A stretch of DNA of 64,000 bases from Prado023 sp963774745 (lineage in GTDB: Bacteria; Actinomycetota; Actinomycetes; S36-B12; CAIYMF01): NCBI GenBank assembly GCA_963774745.1, contig CAVZGE010000011.1, forward strand, positions 62,001-126,000, read 5' to 3'. The notes beneath the pieces were generated by a model. The model searched no databases and was not told the origin of the DNA. It saw only the letters and a program-made list of their open reading frames with translations. The position numbers and the translations under genes are program-made. Within the stretch, counting starts at the first letter, position 1. The number at the start of each line of letters is the position of its first letter. Positions 27,720 to 37,423 of the stretch are shown here, piece after piece.

Positions 27720-30713
27720 TCAGGCACTCACCTCCACGGTCGAGGGCCCGTCCGGGCGGACCCGGCGCACGGTCAGGCGCTCGGCGATCCGATCCTTGAG
27801 CTCGGGGACGTGGCTGACGATCCCGATGACCCGGCCGTTGCCCCGGAGGTCATCGATCACGCCCATGACGTCGTCGAGGGTGTCCGGGTCCAGGCTGCCG
27901 AAGCCCTCGTCGATGAACAGGGTGTCCAGCTGCGCTCCCCCTGCCTGGGCGACCACGACGTCGGCAAGGCCCAGGGCCAGGGCCAGGGAGGTGTAGAACG
28001 TCTCGCCCCCGGACAGGGTGCCGGGGCTGCGCTCCCGGCCGGTGTGCCGGTCGAGGACGGCCAGGCCGAGCCCGACCCGGGCGTCCTTGCGCGCGGCCTC
28101 ATCGATGCGGAGCAGCTCGTACTTGCCCGCTGACATGGACTCGAGGCGGACGTTCGCAGCCGTGACGACCTGCTCGAACCAGTACCGCAGCACGAACGTC
28201 ACCAGGCTCATCCGGGGCGAGCCGGCCATCCCTCGGGCGTACAGGTCGAGGGAGACCAGCTCGGCGCTGGCTGCCGCAAGCTCAGCCCGTTGCGCCGCGC
28301 AGTCCTGGACCTCGGCCAGTCGCTCCGCGAAGCGCTCGCGCTGCCGGCTGGCGACCGTCGCCTCCTCCTGCGCCGCCCGAGCGACGTCATCGCGCCGCTC
28401 GAGCTCTGCCGTCGCCAGGGCAACCGAGGTGGCCGCATCCGTCGGGTCGACGTCGGCGACAGCGCGCAGCTCCGGTGAGTCGAGCTGGGCCCGCGCCGTG
28501 GCCACGCAGGCCTCCCATTCGTCGACGGTTCGCTGGAGCTGGTCGAGGTCGGGGGTGGCCAGGTGCGCGGACCGGGCATCGTCGAGGTCCACGAATCCGG
28601 ATCGGGATGCCTCGGCATCCGCCCGCACGGCCGCGGAGGACAGGTGCTCGAGCCCCCGGGACAGGTCGTGCACCGCGGCCGAGAGCGTCTCCAGCGCGAT
28701 GGCCGAGGCCACGAGGGCGGCGGCCCGGTCCCGGACGCTGTCGTACCCCGCCCGGCCGGCCAGGACCTGGGCCTCGCGGACCGCGAGGTCGCCAGCCGTG
28801 TGCTCCTGCTGGGCGGTGGCGCTCGCGAGCGCCTCGGCCAGGCGGATCAGCTCCGCACCGACCTCCGCCTGCTCCGCGCCCAGCTGGCCGACCCGGGCCT
28901 CCAGGCGCGGGAGCGAGGCCAGGGCCAGCTCCGCGGAGGCCAGCTCGGCGGTCGTCGCGTCGATCCGGGCCTGCCACTGCTCTGCGGAGATCCCCCCGGC
29001 CGTGCGGGTGGCGTGATCGAGGTCCGACTCGGCGCGCGCCAGCGCGACCTCCGCCTCGTCGAGGACCAACCGGGTCTCGTCGCGACGCGCGGCGGCCTGC
29101 CGGACCTGCTCCTCGGACACCCCGGCGGTTGCCGACCAGGCCGGGGCCGGGTGCTCCGGGGACCCGCAGACCAGGCAGGGGTCACCGGACACCAACCGTG
29201 CGGCGAGCTCGCCCCGGACGTCGGCGAGCCGCTGGTCGACCAGGAGCAGGTGGTGGTGATCCGCCTCCGCGTGCGCCCGCCGGGCAGTCCGCCGGGCGGC
29301 CCGACGCTGCTCGACGAGTGCGCTGAGCTCGGCCAGGCGCCCTGCTGCCTCCGCCTGGCCGGCGATCGCGGCCAGGACCGCGGTGGACGCCGCGATCCCC
29401 ATCGCTGCCTGCTGGGCCTCCCCGAGCTCGGCAGTGGCCGCGGCAAGCTCGGCAGGGATCTGCCTGCCGCGCTCGTGAGCCGCCCGGCTCGCGTCCGCCA
29501 GCCCCAGCACGGTGGCCCGCTGCTGGTCGAGGATCGCGCGACCCTCTGCCAGACCGTCCTCGATCACGACCAGGTGGGCCAGCTCCCCCGCGGTGGTGCG
29601 GTCCCCCGCAGCCTGCCGGGCCAGCTCCTGCCAGCCCGCACCCTCGAGGTGCTCGGGGTCGGCCACCCGACCGGCGCTGGCCGCCACGACCGCTGCCCGC
29701 AGCGTCGCGACGCGATCCACGGCGCTGTCGACGAGCTCCAGCAGCGGGCGCACGGGGATCGCCCGACGCGCGCGGGCCAGCAGGCCACGACGCGCCTCGT
29801 GGTCGGCACGCTGGTCCTGCGCGGCGGCCAGCGCCTCCTCCAGCTGCGCTCGTTGCTGCACACGGGCAGCGACCGAGCGCGCGTCGGCCAGCACTGCGCG
29901 CCCCTGGCCCCGGGCCTCCTCGGCCACCTCTGCCGCCTCACCAGCAGCGCGGGCCCCCTGCGCCAGGTGCTCCTCCAGGACGGCCAGTCCGCCGAGCCGC
30001 TCCTCGACCGGGAGCGCACCCAGCTCCGCATTCGCCTCGGCCGCGAGGCCGGCAGCCTCACACGCGGCCGCCACGCGGGCACCCAGCTCCGCGTCGGCGG
30101 CCGCCAGGTCTCGATTCGCCTGCTGGGCCCGCGCCTGGAGGGACTCGGTGATGCTCCGGAAGAACTGGGTGCCGAACAGCTTGCCCAGGAGCTCACGCCG
30201 CTCGTCGTCCCCGGCGCGCAGGAACGTCGCGAACTCGCCCTGCGGCAGCAGCACCACCTGGCGGAACTGCTCACGGGTCAGGCCCAACAGCTCCCCGACG
30301 ATCGTGCCGGCCTCGTCCTTGGCGTGCGAGCGGGACTCCCAGCCGCCCGCACCGAAGCGCTCCAGGTGGACGCTGGCCTTCTCCTTGGTGACGCCCGTGC
30401 CCCGCCGCTTGGGCCGGGTGTGCTCGGGCGAGCGGGTGATCCGGTGCCGCCCGCCCCGAACGGAGAACTCCAGCGTGACCTCAGGACGGTCGTCCGGGCC
30501 GGCGAAGTCCGAGCGCAACCGGGCCGGATCGCCGGAGTCGCTGGCCAGGCCCCCGTAGAGGGCGAAGGTGAGGGCGTCGAGGATCGTGGACTTGCCGACA
30601 CCGGTCGGGCCCTCGAAGAGGAACAGCCCGCCGGCGCCCAGCCGGTCGAAGTCGATGACCTGCTCGTCGGCGAAGGGGCCGACCGCACGCAGGCGCAGGG
30701 TGTGCAGGCGCAT
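27720..30713 (-). CDS. sbcC: Exonuclease SbcC
   Basis: This is a 997-residue SMC-like ATPase. Walker A is FEGPTGVGKSTILDAL near residues 33-48. Long coiled coils flank a central zinc hook DPCLVCGSPEHP. The C-terminal ABC signature is GTLSGGETF and Walker B is LDTLFIDEGFGSLD. With SbcD it forms the bacterial Rad50-Mre11 complex, which opens DNA hairpins and trims double-strand breaks. The ATG shares one base with the sbcD stop (TGATG), so the subunits are coupled. There is no frame change over 3 kb. Confidence 0.95.
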   Translation of the reverse strand: MRLHTLRLRAVGPFADEQVIDFDRLGAGGLFLFEGPTGVGKSTILDALTFALYGGLASDSGDPARLRSDFAGPDDRPEVTLEFSVRGGRHRITRSPEHTRPKRRGTGVTKEKASVHLERFGAGGWESRSHAKDEAGTIVGELLGLTREQFRQVVLLPQGEFATFLRAGDDERRELLGKLFGTQFFRSITESLQARAQQANRDLAAADAELGARVAAACEAAGLAAEANAELGALPVEERLGGLAVLEEHLAQGARAAGEAAEVAEEARGQGRAVLADARSVAARVQQRAQLEEALAAAQDQRADHEARRGLLARARRAIPVRPLLELVDSAVDRVATLRAAVVAASAGRVADPEHLEGAGWQELARQAAGDRTTAGELAHLVVIEDGLAEGRAILDQQRATVLGLADASRAAHERGRQIPAELAAATAELGEAQQAAMGIAASTAVLAAIAGQAEAAGRLAELSALVEQRRAARRTARRAHAEADHHHLLLVDQRLADVRGELAARLVSGDPCLVCGSPEHPAPAWSATAGVSEEQVRQAAARRDETRLVLDEAEVALARAESDLDHATRTAGGISAEQWQARIDATTAELASAELALASLPRLEARVGQLGAEQAEVGAELIRLAEALASATAQQEHTAGDLAVREAQVLAGRAGYDSVRDRAAALVASAIALETLSAAVHDLSRGLEHLSSAAVRADAEASRSGFVDLDDARSAHLATPDLDQLQRTVDEWEACVATARAQLDSPELRAVADVDPTDAATSVALATAELERRDDVARAAQEEATVASRQRERFAERLAEVQDCAAQRAELAAASAELVSLDLYARGMAGSPRMSLVTFVLRYWFEQVVTAANVRLESMSAGKYELLRIDEAARKDARVGLGLAVLDRHTGRERSPGTLSGGETFYTSLALALGLADVVVAQAGGAQLDTLFIDEGFGSLDPDTLDDVMGVIDDLRGNGRVIGIVSHVPELKDRIAERLTVRRVRPDGPSTVEVSA

Positions 30714-31873
30714 CAGGCGGACACCTCCACCCGACGGGCGGCCAGCACGACCTCGGCCAGGACCTCGCGCTGCACCGGGCTGGGCGGCGCCCCGGACACG
30801 GCGGCCACGAACTCCGCGCAGATCTCGACGGGATCGCTGGCCTCGGTCATCCGGGTCAGGCCCAGGGGCGCGTCCGCGCGTTCCGGGGCGAACTCGAGGA
30901 CCAGCGTGTGCGGCCAGTGGGCCCGCAGCTGCTCCATCGGGTTGGCCAGCCGGCCCGGATCGGTCAGGACGACCTTGACCCACGCGTCGGCCAGACCCGC
31001 GAGATCACCTCGGGCGCGGTCGAGGAGGTCCGACAACCGGCCGCTGACCTGGACCAGTGGACGCGGGACCGGCGCCGCCACCCGCCGGGTCGCCACGGTG
31101 CCGGCGGCATCGATCTCGACGACGGTCACGGACTTGACGTGGTTGCGCTCGGAGAACGAGAAGGCCAGCGGCGACCCGCTGTACGCCACCGTGGTCGGCG
31201 ACCCGGCGAGGCGGACCTCCTGGGGACCGTGCAGGTGCCCCAGGGCCACATAGCTCACGCCGTCGAACACCTCCGCGGGAGTGTCGCCGACCCCGCCGAC
31301 ACGGATCTCGCGCTCGGACTCACAGGCCGACCCCCCGGTGACGAACGCATGGGCCATCACCACCACCCGGCTCAGCCCGCGCTCGGCGGCATCAGCGCGG
31401 ATCCGCTCGACCAGGACGCCGAGGACGGCGGCATGCGAACGGTCCACCTCCAGCTGCGCGACGACTGCATCGGGAAGGATGAACGGGATGCCGTAGACCC
31501 CGACCCGGCCGGACTCGTCGGCGAGCAGGACCGGCTCGGTGACCTGCTCGATCGAGGTGCGCAGGTGGATCCCCGCCTCGGCCAGGACCTCCCCGGCGTA
31601 CTGCAGGCGCACGGCGCTGTCGTGGTTGCCGCTGGAGATGACCAGCGGGATCCGGGCCCGGGCGAAGGCCGCCACCGTGCGGTCCATGAGCGCGATCGCA
31701 TCCGCGCCGGGCTGGGCGCGGTCGTAGACGTCGCCGCTGACGAGGACCGCGTCGACCTCCTCGGAGGTGGCCAGCTCGAGGAGCCAGGACAGGAACGCCG
31801 ACTGCTCGGCCAGCAGCTCGGCACCGTGCAGGCGGCGGCCCAGGTGCCAGTCGGAGGTGTGCAGGAATCGCAT
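30713..31873 (-). CDS. sbcD: Exonuclease SbcD
   Basis: This is a 386-residue Mre11-type phosphoesterase. Metal-binding motifs appear in order: SDWHLGRRLHG (residues 7-17), VSGDVYDRAQPG, SSGNHDSAVR, and histidines in VVMAHAFVTGG and ALGHLHGPQ. It cuts DNA ends and hairpins together with SbcC. It is the first gene of the pair and is divergent from the AlkZ-like gene, 154 bp away. The length is normal for actinobacterial SbcD. Confidence 0.95.
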   Translation of the reverse strand: MRFLHTSDWHLGRRLHGAELLAEQSAFLSWLLELATSEEVDAVLVSGDVYDRAQPGADAIALMDRTVAAFARARIPLVISSGNHDSAVRLQYAGEVLAEAGIHLRTSIEQVTEPVLLADESGRVGVYGIPFILPDAVVAQLEVDRSHAAVLGVLVERIRADAAERGLSRVVVMAHAFVTGGSACESEREIRVGGVGDTPAEVFDGVSYVALGHLHGPQEVRLAGSPTTVAYSGSPLAFSFSERNHVKSVTVVEIDAAGTVATRRVAAPVPRPLVQVSGRLSDLLDRARGDLAGLADAWVKVVLTDPGRLANPMEQLRAHWPHTLVLEFAPERADAPLGLTRMTEASDPVEICAEFVAAVSGAPPSPVQREVLAEVVLAARRVEVSA

Positions 31874-32027
31874 GCCGACACCCTGACACGGGGGTCTGAC
31901 ACAACAGCCGAACGCGCCGGCCGACCGGCCCAGGTGTCGCCCCTCACCGGCGCGGCAACCACGTCCGGGCCCGCAGGGACGGGCCGGGTGTCAGTCCCGG
32001 CAGCTACGCTCCGGCTCGGAGGTGATC

Positions 32028-33162
32028 ATGCCCGGGGCAGCAACGGACGACCGGCGGATCCGCGCTGCCCGGATGGCGAGCCTCCTGCTCGACGACCGGC
32101 CCACAGCCGAGCGCACGGTGGCCGATGTCGTCGGGTGGTTCGGGGCGATGCAGGGCCAGGACTTCGCCAGCGTCGGGTGGTCCCTGGGCGTGCGCACCGG
32201 CGACACGCGCGACCAGGTGATCGCAGCGTTCGGGTCGGGGGCGATCCTGCGCACCTGGCCGATGCGTGGCACGCTGCACGTCCTGCCCGGGGCCGACGCG
32301 CGCTGGATGCTGGAGCACCTCGGTGCGCGTGCGCTGCGCGGTGCCGAGGCCCGCCGCCAGTTCCTCGGCCTCTCCGCGCACGACGCCGACCGGGCCGCCG
32401 ACATCCTCGGCGAGGCGCTGTCCGGTGGCCGGGCGATGACGCGCGCCGAGTGCGTGGCCGCGCTCGAGGGCGCGGGGCTGCCCAGCGCCGGGCAGCGTGC
32501 GTACCACCTGCTCTGGTACGCCAGCCAGAAGGGCGTCACCTGCGTCGGACCCCAGCGGGGCACGGAGCAGACGTTCGTCCTGCTCGACGAGTTCGCGCCC
32601 CCGGCCGTCGAGCTCGACCGACCATCCGCCCTGGCCACGATCGCCGAGCGTTTCGTGCGCAGCCACGCCCCGGTCAGCGCCCACGACCTCGCCCGGTGGG
32701 CCGACCTCACCGTGACCGACGCCCGCGCCGGACTGGCCGCGGCGCCCGGCGTCCTCGCTCGGCCGTTCGGTGGCCGCGACCTGTTCGTGACCGAGGCCCA
32801 GCTGGACACGGCCCCCGACCGGCACGCCCCACCCGCGCGCGCCCTGCCAGCGCGCGCCCTGCCCGGGTTCGACGAGCTGATCCTCGGTTACCGGGACCGC
32901 ACGGCCCAGATCGCCACCGACCACGAGAAGCTCGTCGTCCCCGGCGGCAACGGCGTGTTCGCGCCAACGCTCGTGGTGGACGGGCGAATCGTCGGCACGT
33001 GGAAGCGCCGCGAGCTGGCGCGCAGGGTGGAGATCGTCGCCACACCCCTCACCAGGATCACCGCTGCGCGACCGGCGCCGACTCGAGAGGTCCCTCGAGG
33101 AGTTCGCGACGTTCATCGGCAAGCCCAGCCGGATCACCTGGGCCGACGACTCCCCCGGATGA
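32028..33162 (+). CDS. AlkZ/YcaQ-like winged-helix DNA glycosylase, frameshift near the 3' end
   Basis: The ATG at 32028 follows a CGGAGG ribosome-binding site; the start at 32022 would overlap that site. The N-terminal region has MQGQDF at residues 41-46, fitting the Q-x-Q catalytic motif of AlkZ-type glycosylases that unhook DNA crosslinks. The typical C-terminal VVPGGNGVFAPTLVVDGRIVG is present. After TRITAA the frame changes near 33065, and ERSLEEFATFIGKPSRITW follows to a stop at 33160-33162, giving about 378 residues. The gene sits between sbcCD and ku. Many HTH_42 proteins are uncharacterised, so the activity is an inference. Confidence 0.72.
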
Positions 33163-33274
33163 TCCGGGGGGGGGTTCTGCCCCCGACGACGACAACCGCA
33201 CGGTTCCCGGTCCAGGACGCCAGGACCTCGGGCAACGCCTTCCCTCGGCGCACCATCTGCCCCACAATGACGTG

Positions 33275-34120
33275 ATGCGCGCCATGTGGAGTGGGAACGT
33301 CGCCTTCGGGCTGGTGCACATCCCGGTGAAGATGTACGCCGCCACCGAGGACCGGGATGTCAAGTTCCACCAGGTCCATATCGCCGACGGTGGCCGGATC
33401 AAGTACCAGCGGCAGTGCCAGACGTGCGAGCAGGTGGTCACCTACGCCGAGATCGGGAAGGGCTACGAGGACGAGACCGGCCGACGGGTCATCGTCTCCG
33501 AGGAGGAGCTCGATGGGCTGCAGGTGCCGCACGGACGGGACCTGGAGATCATCGAGTTCGCCCCCGCCACGCAGATCGACCCGCTCAACTTCGACAAGGC
33601 CTACTACCTCGAGCCTGCCACGGGAGCGGCGAAGCCCTACGTCCTGTTGCGACGCGCCCTGCAGGAGACCGACCGGACGGCCGTGGTCCTGATGACCATG
33701 CGCAAGCGCACGCGGTTGGGGCTGCTGCGCGTGCGCGACGACGTCCTGGTGCTGCAGACCATGCTCTGGCCGGACGAGGTCCGCGTCCCCGAGTTCGAGG
33801 GGATCGCCGACGACGACATCACCGTCCGGCCCCAGGAGCTGGCCATGGCCGGGTCGCTCGTCGAGAGCCTCAGCTCGGACTTCGACCCGACCGCCTACAC
33901 CGACGAGTACCGCCAGGCGGTTCTCGACCTCGTCACGCAGAAGCTGGCGGGCGAGGACGTGATCCTGCCCAGCACCCCGGAGGCCGCCGACGACTCGGGG
34001 ACGGTCATCGACCTCATGGCCGCCCTGCAGGAGTCGGTGCGCCGCACCCAGGCCGCCCGAGCGACAAGCCCCCCAGCCGAAGCCGCCCCACCCAAGAAGC
34101 CCAAAACCAAGAAAGCCTGA
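33275..34120 (+). CDS. ku: Ku, DNA end-binding protein of non-homologous end joining
   Basis: This is a 281-residue bacterial Ku. It begins MRAMWSGNVAFGLVHIPVKMY, the near-universal start of the family. The core includes KYQRQCQTCEQVV and GKGYEDETGRRVIVSEEELD, with a Lys/Pro/Ala-rich tail (PPKKPKTKKA). Ku binds broken ends and recruits ligase LigD. No ligD gene is in the window. The ATG at 33275 gives the family's usual start; no clear ribosome-binding site precedes it. Confidence 0.96.
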   Translation: MRAMWSGNVAFGLVHIPVKMYAATEDRDVKFHQVHIADGGRIKYQRQCQTCEQVVTYAEIGKGYEDETGRRVIVSEEELDGLQVPHGRDLEIIEFAPATQIDPLNFDKAYYLEPATGAAKPYVLLRRALQETDRTAVVLMTMRKRTRLGLLRVRDDVLVLQTMLWPDEVRVPEFEGIADDDITVRPQELAMAGSLVESLSSDFDPTAYTDEYRQAVLDLVTQKLAGEDVILPSTPEAADDSGTVIDLMAALQESVRRTQAARATSPPAEAAPPKKPKTKKA

Positions 34121-34171
34121 CCCCCCGCCCCGCCGCCGCCCCGCCGCCCCGCGGCCCCCACGCCCGCCAAT

Positions 34172-34213
34172 TGGTCCGGATTTCCGAGCAATCGCGCTCG
34201 GGAATCCGGACCA
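34172..34213. terminator. 18-bp stem between convergent ku and methyltransferase genes
   Basis: TGGTCCGGATTTCCGAGC pairs with GCTCGGGAATCCGGACCA, with one G-T wobble and a 6-nt loop. A low-complexity CCGCC tract (34121-34170) separates it from the ku stop. It has no T-run but is placed to stop transcription from both sides. Confidence 0.8.
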
Positions 34214-34275
34214 GGCCGGACGTGAGCCGCGCGAAAGCGGACCGAACGGGTGGGGGATCGGCTGGGGACGGTTGG

Positions 34276-35193
34276 TTACCTGGGTTTCGTTGCTTGGAGG
34301 GTGTAGCTGGCGGCCAGGCGCTCGGGGCGGTCGCGGAGGCGGAGCTCGCCACCGCCGATCGGTGCCATCAGCCCGGGCAGGCCGTCCCACGGGATGCTGT
34401 CGTGCTCGACCAGTCCGGTGATCTGCAGGCCGTGGTCCAGCAGGGCGGTCACGATCTCACCGAGCCCGTGGTTCCACTCGTAGCTGACGTTGTGCTGGAA
34501 CTCGACGTCGGTGCTCACGTACGTGCCGCCCTCGTCCCAGACCGTGGGCTCTGGCTGCTCGAAGTACGGGTGCTCCACGCGCAACGCCGGCGACTCCCCC
34601 GGGTCGGCAAGGGCCCAGAGCATGGGGTGCCCCTCACGCAGGAACAGCCGCCCGCCCGGTGCGAGGAGCCCAGCCACCACGCCCGCCCAGCGCCGGATGT
34701 CCGGCACCCAGCAGAGCGCACCGATCCCGGTGAAGACGAGGTCGAACGCGCCACGCCCGAGCACGTCGGCCGCCGCGTGCACGTCGGACACGACGAACTC
34801 GGCCGGGGTCCCGCACCGCTCGGCCAGCGAGCGTGCCTGCTCGATAGCCGCGGGGGAGAAGTCCAGGCCCGTCATCCGGGCGCCCAGGCGCGCCAGCGAG
34901 ATCGTGTCGGTACCGATGTGGCACTGCAGGTGCACCCCGCGCAGGCCCTGGACATCCCCGAGCCGGGGCAGGTCGAAGCGCACCACCTCGGAGATGTAGC
35001 CGGGATCGGCGACGAAGTCGTCGAGGTGGTAGTCCGGGGAGGCTGCGTGGGCCGGGGCCCGCTCGTCCCACTGGGCGAGGTTGACCGCGGCATGGTCGTC
35101 GAGCCCGGCGGCCGGCGCGGGGTCATGCCCCGCCGCCCGCGCGGCGGGGGCTGCGGGGGGCTCGGGACGGGCGTCGCGCGTGGGGGTGTCCAT
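34276..35193 (-). CDS. Class I SAM-dependent methyltransferase
   Basis: This is a 305-residue protein from the ATG at 35193 (MDTPTRDARPEPP). A disordered Ala/Pro-rich start runs to about residue 30. The SAM site is VHLQCHIGTDTISLARLGA followed by GLDFSPAAIEQAR, and FDLVFTGIGALCW matches motif IV. It resembles UbiE/Methyltransf_25 small-molecule enzymes. The C-terminal part (YEWNHGLGEIVTALLDHGL) is shared by a group of uncharacterised actinobacterial enzymes. The substrate is unknown. It is divergent from the DUF1906 gene, with 68 bp between. Confidence 0.85.
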   Translation of the reverse strand: MDTPTRDARPEPPAAPAARAAGHDPAPAAGLDDHAAVNLAQWDERAPAHAASPDYHLDDFVADPGYISEVVRFDLPRLGDVQGLRGVHLQCHIGTDTISLARLGARMTGLDFSPAAIEQARSLAERCGTPAEFVVSDVHAAADVLGRGAFDLVFTGIGALCWVPDIRRWAGVVAGLLAPGGRLFLREGHPMLWALADPGESPALRVEHPYFEQPEPTVWDEGGTYVSTDVEFQHNVSYEWNHGLGEIVTALLDHGLQITGLVEHDSIPWDGLPGLMAPIGGGELRLRDRPERLAASYTLQATKPR

Positions 35194-35261
35194 CAGGTCA
35201 TTCAACCCCGATGTCGCCCCGGTGGGCGACAATCGAGGTCCACCGTCGGAAGGGACCAGCC

Positions 35262-36170
35262 GTGAGCAGCCGCACCGCGACACCTGGGTCGGGTCCGCGG
35301 GTGCGGCGTGCCCCCGACCCGACCGGGCGGCGCCGACCGTCGCGCGCCGAGGTCCGCCGACGGCGGCTGGGCTGCCTGGGGTCCGTGCTGGTCAGCGCCG
35401 TGGCGTTCCTCGGGCTCGCGTTCGCGGTCCTGACCGGTGCCAGCTCGCTGGGCGGCGCCCTCACCGACCCGATCGAGGGCGGACCCGCCGACATCTCCGG
35501 GACCCCGGACGTCGAGGCCGTCGCGTGGGAGGGTGCGCAACCCGGCTACGGGGTGGACATCTCGTTCCCGCAGTGCGGCCGGACGTTCAAGGACATGGAC
35601 GCCGGCTACGCGATCGTCGGCCTGGACGGGGGCATGCCCGACCGGCCCAACCCGTGCTTCGACGCGCAGTGGCGCTTCGCGCAACGCCAGTCCGGCGCCG
35701 CGGTGTACGTCAACACCGCCGACGACAACACCGGTGACCCGGTGAAGGTCGGGCGCCGTGCCGCCCGGGGCGACCTCGAGGCGCTGGCCGACCATGGCGT
35801 GCCCACGGGCACCCCGATCTGGCTGGACGTCGAGCTGCCCGAGGTGTGGACGGGCTCACAGGCCCGGCACCGCGCCGTGATCACCGAGCACCTGCGGGTC
35901 CTGGCCGAGGCCGGCCACCCCGTGGGCATCTACTCCGCCCCCGCGCTCTGGGAGGAGATCACCGGGGGTGCGGCCGTGGACGTCCCCACGTGGGTCGGCA
36001 TCGGGACCGCGACCTCGCAGCGCGCCGCCGCCACGTGTGGACGCGACTCGTTCGGGGAGCGGCGGCCGGCCATCGTGCAGCGCATCGGGACCGGCAGTGA
36101 CGGCAGGTCCCTGGACCGCAACCTGACCTGCCCGGGCACGGATCTCACCGGGCTGGTCCGCCCGAACTGA
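35262..36170 (+). CDS. Membrane-anchored DUF1906-like glycoside-hydrolase-fold protein
   Basis: The GTG at 35262 follows GGAAGGG. A basic N-terminus is followed by one membrane segment (LGSVLVSAVAFLGLAFAVL, about 47-65). The outer domain begins GYGVDISFPQCG and includes YVNTADDNTGD, IWLDVELPEVW and VGIYSAPALWEEI. This TIM-barrel pattern resembles GH25 and DUF1906 proteins, with acidic residues in VDIS and WLDVELPE that could be catalytic. A peptidoglycan- or glycan-active role is possible but unproven. Cysteines in PQCGR, NPCFD, ATCGR and LTCPG may form disulfides. Confidence 0.7.
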   Translation: MSSRTATPGSGPRVRRAPDPTGRRRPSRAEVRRRRLGCLGSVLVSAVAFLGLAFAVLTGASSLGGALTDPIEGGPADISGTPDVEAVAWEGAQPGYGVDISFPQCGRTFKDMDAGYAIVGLDGGMPDRPNPCFDAQWRFAQRQSGAAVYVNTADDNTGDPVKVGRRAARGDLEALADHGVPTGTPIWLDVELPEVWTGSQARHRAVITEHLRVLAEAGHPVGIYSAPALWEEITGGAAVDVPTWVGIGTATSQRAAATCGRDSFGERRPAIVQRIGTGSDGRSLDRNLTCPGTDLTGLVRPN

Positions 36171-36238
36171 GCGCACGCGGCCACGGAGCCCGGGGGCCGA
36201 CGCCGGCGCCGCCCGACCCCGGGGCAGGACCGCGGGAC

Positions 36239-36613
36239 TCAGCCGGCGCCGCCCGACCTTGGCAGGACCGCCGGCGCGATCCGGCAGGCGTCCCCCTCGC
36301 CCGCGCCAACGGGCGGGGGTCGGTGCCCGGCGCGCAGGTGGTCGTACCGCGGTGCCGAGCGGGCCATCAGGCCATCGACGTACCAGCAGCTCGGGATGAC
36401 CGTGACCCCTGCCTCGTCGGCCGCGTCGAGGACGAACCGGGTGAGCCGGGAGGCGATCCCCCGACCCTCGAACGCCGGGGCCGTGACCGTCCGGTAGATC
36501 TCCCACACGCCGTCGGAGACGGCCAGGGACGCCCACCCCACCTCGACGCCGTCCAGGGTGGCCACGTACGAGATCTCGCTCACGCGGCGAACGACCAGCT
36601 CCGGATCCGTCAT
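36239..36613 (-). CDS. GNAT-family N-acetyltransferase-like protein
   Basis: The ATG at 36613 gives MTDPELVVRRVSEISYVATLDG, 124 residues. The acetyl-CoA loop appears as FEGRGIASRLTRFVLDAADEAG, followed by IPSCWYVDGLMARS. This is the short YjdJ/GNAT type, with a broad hydrophobic sheet before the loop. The last 25 residues (after HLRAG) look like an extension of poor conservation. The substrate is unknown. Confidence 0.8.
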   Translation of the reverse strand: MTDPELVVRRVSEISYVATLDGVEVGWASLAVSDGVWEIYRTVTAPAFEGRGIASRLTRFVLDAADEAGVTVIPSCWYVDGLMARSAPRYDHLRAGHRPPPVGAGEGDACRIAPAVLPRSGGAG

Positions 36614-36885
36614 GGGGCCACGGTAGCTGCCGCTCTGACCACCCGCAGCGGCCACGGTCAGTCGAGCAGCCGGGCGATCCGCGCGACCCACCCGTCCCGC
36701 AGCACCCACGGGATCGGTGGACAGATCGCAGGCGGCCGGCGATACCGGATCCGCACGTGACGGTCGGCCCACCCCGAGAGGATCGCCACGCCGCAGGAAC
36801 CACGGACGACACGCTCGCGATGACAGGTCGCACGGGGGTCTACACTGCGAGCAAGAAACCGCAAACCCTGACGAAAGGTACGACG

Positions 36886-37284
36886 ATGGACTTCAACAGC
36901 ACCAACTTCTGGGATGTCCTCCTCTGGAGCTTCTTCTTCTTCATCTGGATCGCCGCGGTGATGATCTGGTTCCGGGTCATCTTCGACATGTTCGGCGATC
37001 ACACCCTGTCGGGTTGGGCCAAGGCCGGATGGGCGCTCCTGCTCATCTTCGTGCCGTGGCTCGGCGCCTTCATCTACCTGATCGCACGCGGCAAGAGCAT
37101 GGGTGAGCGCCAGATGGCCGCCATGGCCGACGCGCAGGCCCAGCAGGAGAAGTACATCCAGGGCGTGGCAGCCAAGACCAAGTCGCCGGCCGAGCAGATC
37201 ACCGACGCCAAGGGCCTCCTGGACTCCGGGGCCATCACCCAGGCCGAGTTCGACGCCATGAAGGCCAAGGCTCTGGCCTCCTGA
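36886..37284 (+). CDS. Small membrane protein with C-terminal SHOCT domain
   Basis: The ATG follows a GAAAGG site, and a -10-like TACACT lies at 36841. The product is 132 residues. Two membrane helices (about 8-32, with FFFFIWIAAVMIWF, and 45-66) match the PLD-nuclease N-terminal membrane family. A Gln/Ala-rich helix and a SHOCT motif (DAKGLLDSGAITQAEFDAMKAKAL) close the protein. SHOCT domains are short oligomerisation segments. Its role is unknown. Confidence 0.85.
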   Translation: MDFNSTNFWDVLLWSFFFFIWIAAVMIWFRVIFDMFGDHTLSGWAKAGWALLLIFVPWLGAFIYLIARGKSMGERQMAAMADAQAQQEKYIQGVAAKTKSPAEQITDAKGLLDSGAITQAEFDAMKAKALAS

Positions 37285-37297
37285 TCGACGCACCTCC

Positions 37298-37335
37298 AGG
37301 AGGGGCTCGGGACGCACATGTCCCGGGCCCCTCCT
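37298..37335 (+). terminator. Terminator hairpin after the SHOCT gene
   Basis: AGGAGGGGCTCGGGAC at 37298-37313 pairs with GTCCCGGGCCCCTCCT at 37320-37335 over 16 bp, with one G-T wobble and a 6-nt loop. It starts 13 bp after the stop codon. No T-run follows, as is common in high-GC actinobacteria. Confidence 0.85.
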
Positions 37336-37399
37336 GCATGCCCGGTGGGGCATGCCGCCGGCGACGCGCCCGCTCGTCGGAAGCTGCCGTGCGCGGCAT

Positions 37400-37415
37400 G
37401 TCTACTTGAGTAGAC
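37400..37415. promoter_or_regulatory. Palindromic operator of the AlpA-TetR regulator
   Basis: GTCTAC-TTGA-GTAGAC is a perfect 6-4-6 inverted repeat ending 8 bp before the regulator's ATG. That position covers the expected -10 or ribosome-binding region, which suggests autorepression. Confidence 0.75.
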
Positions 37416-37423
37416 TCACCCCC

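Noticed and set aside
30908..33274. Long open frame on the plus strand that runs into ku
   Set aside because: The part before 33275 is antisense to sbcD and out of frame with the AlkZ-like gene; family starts place Ku at 33275.
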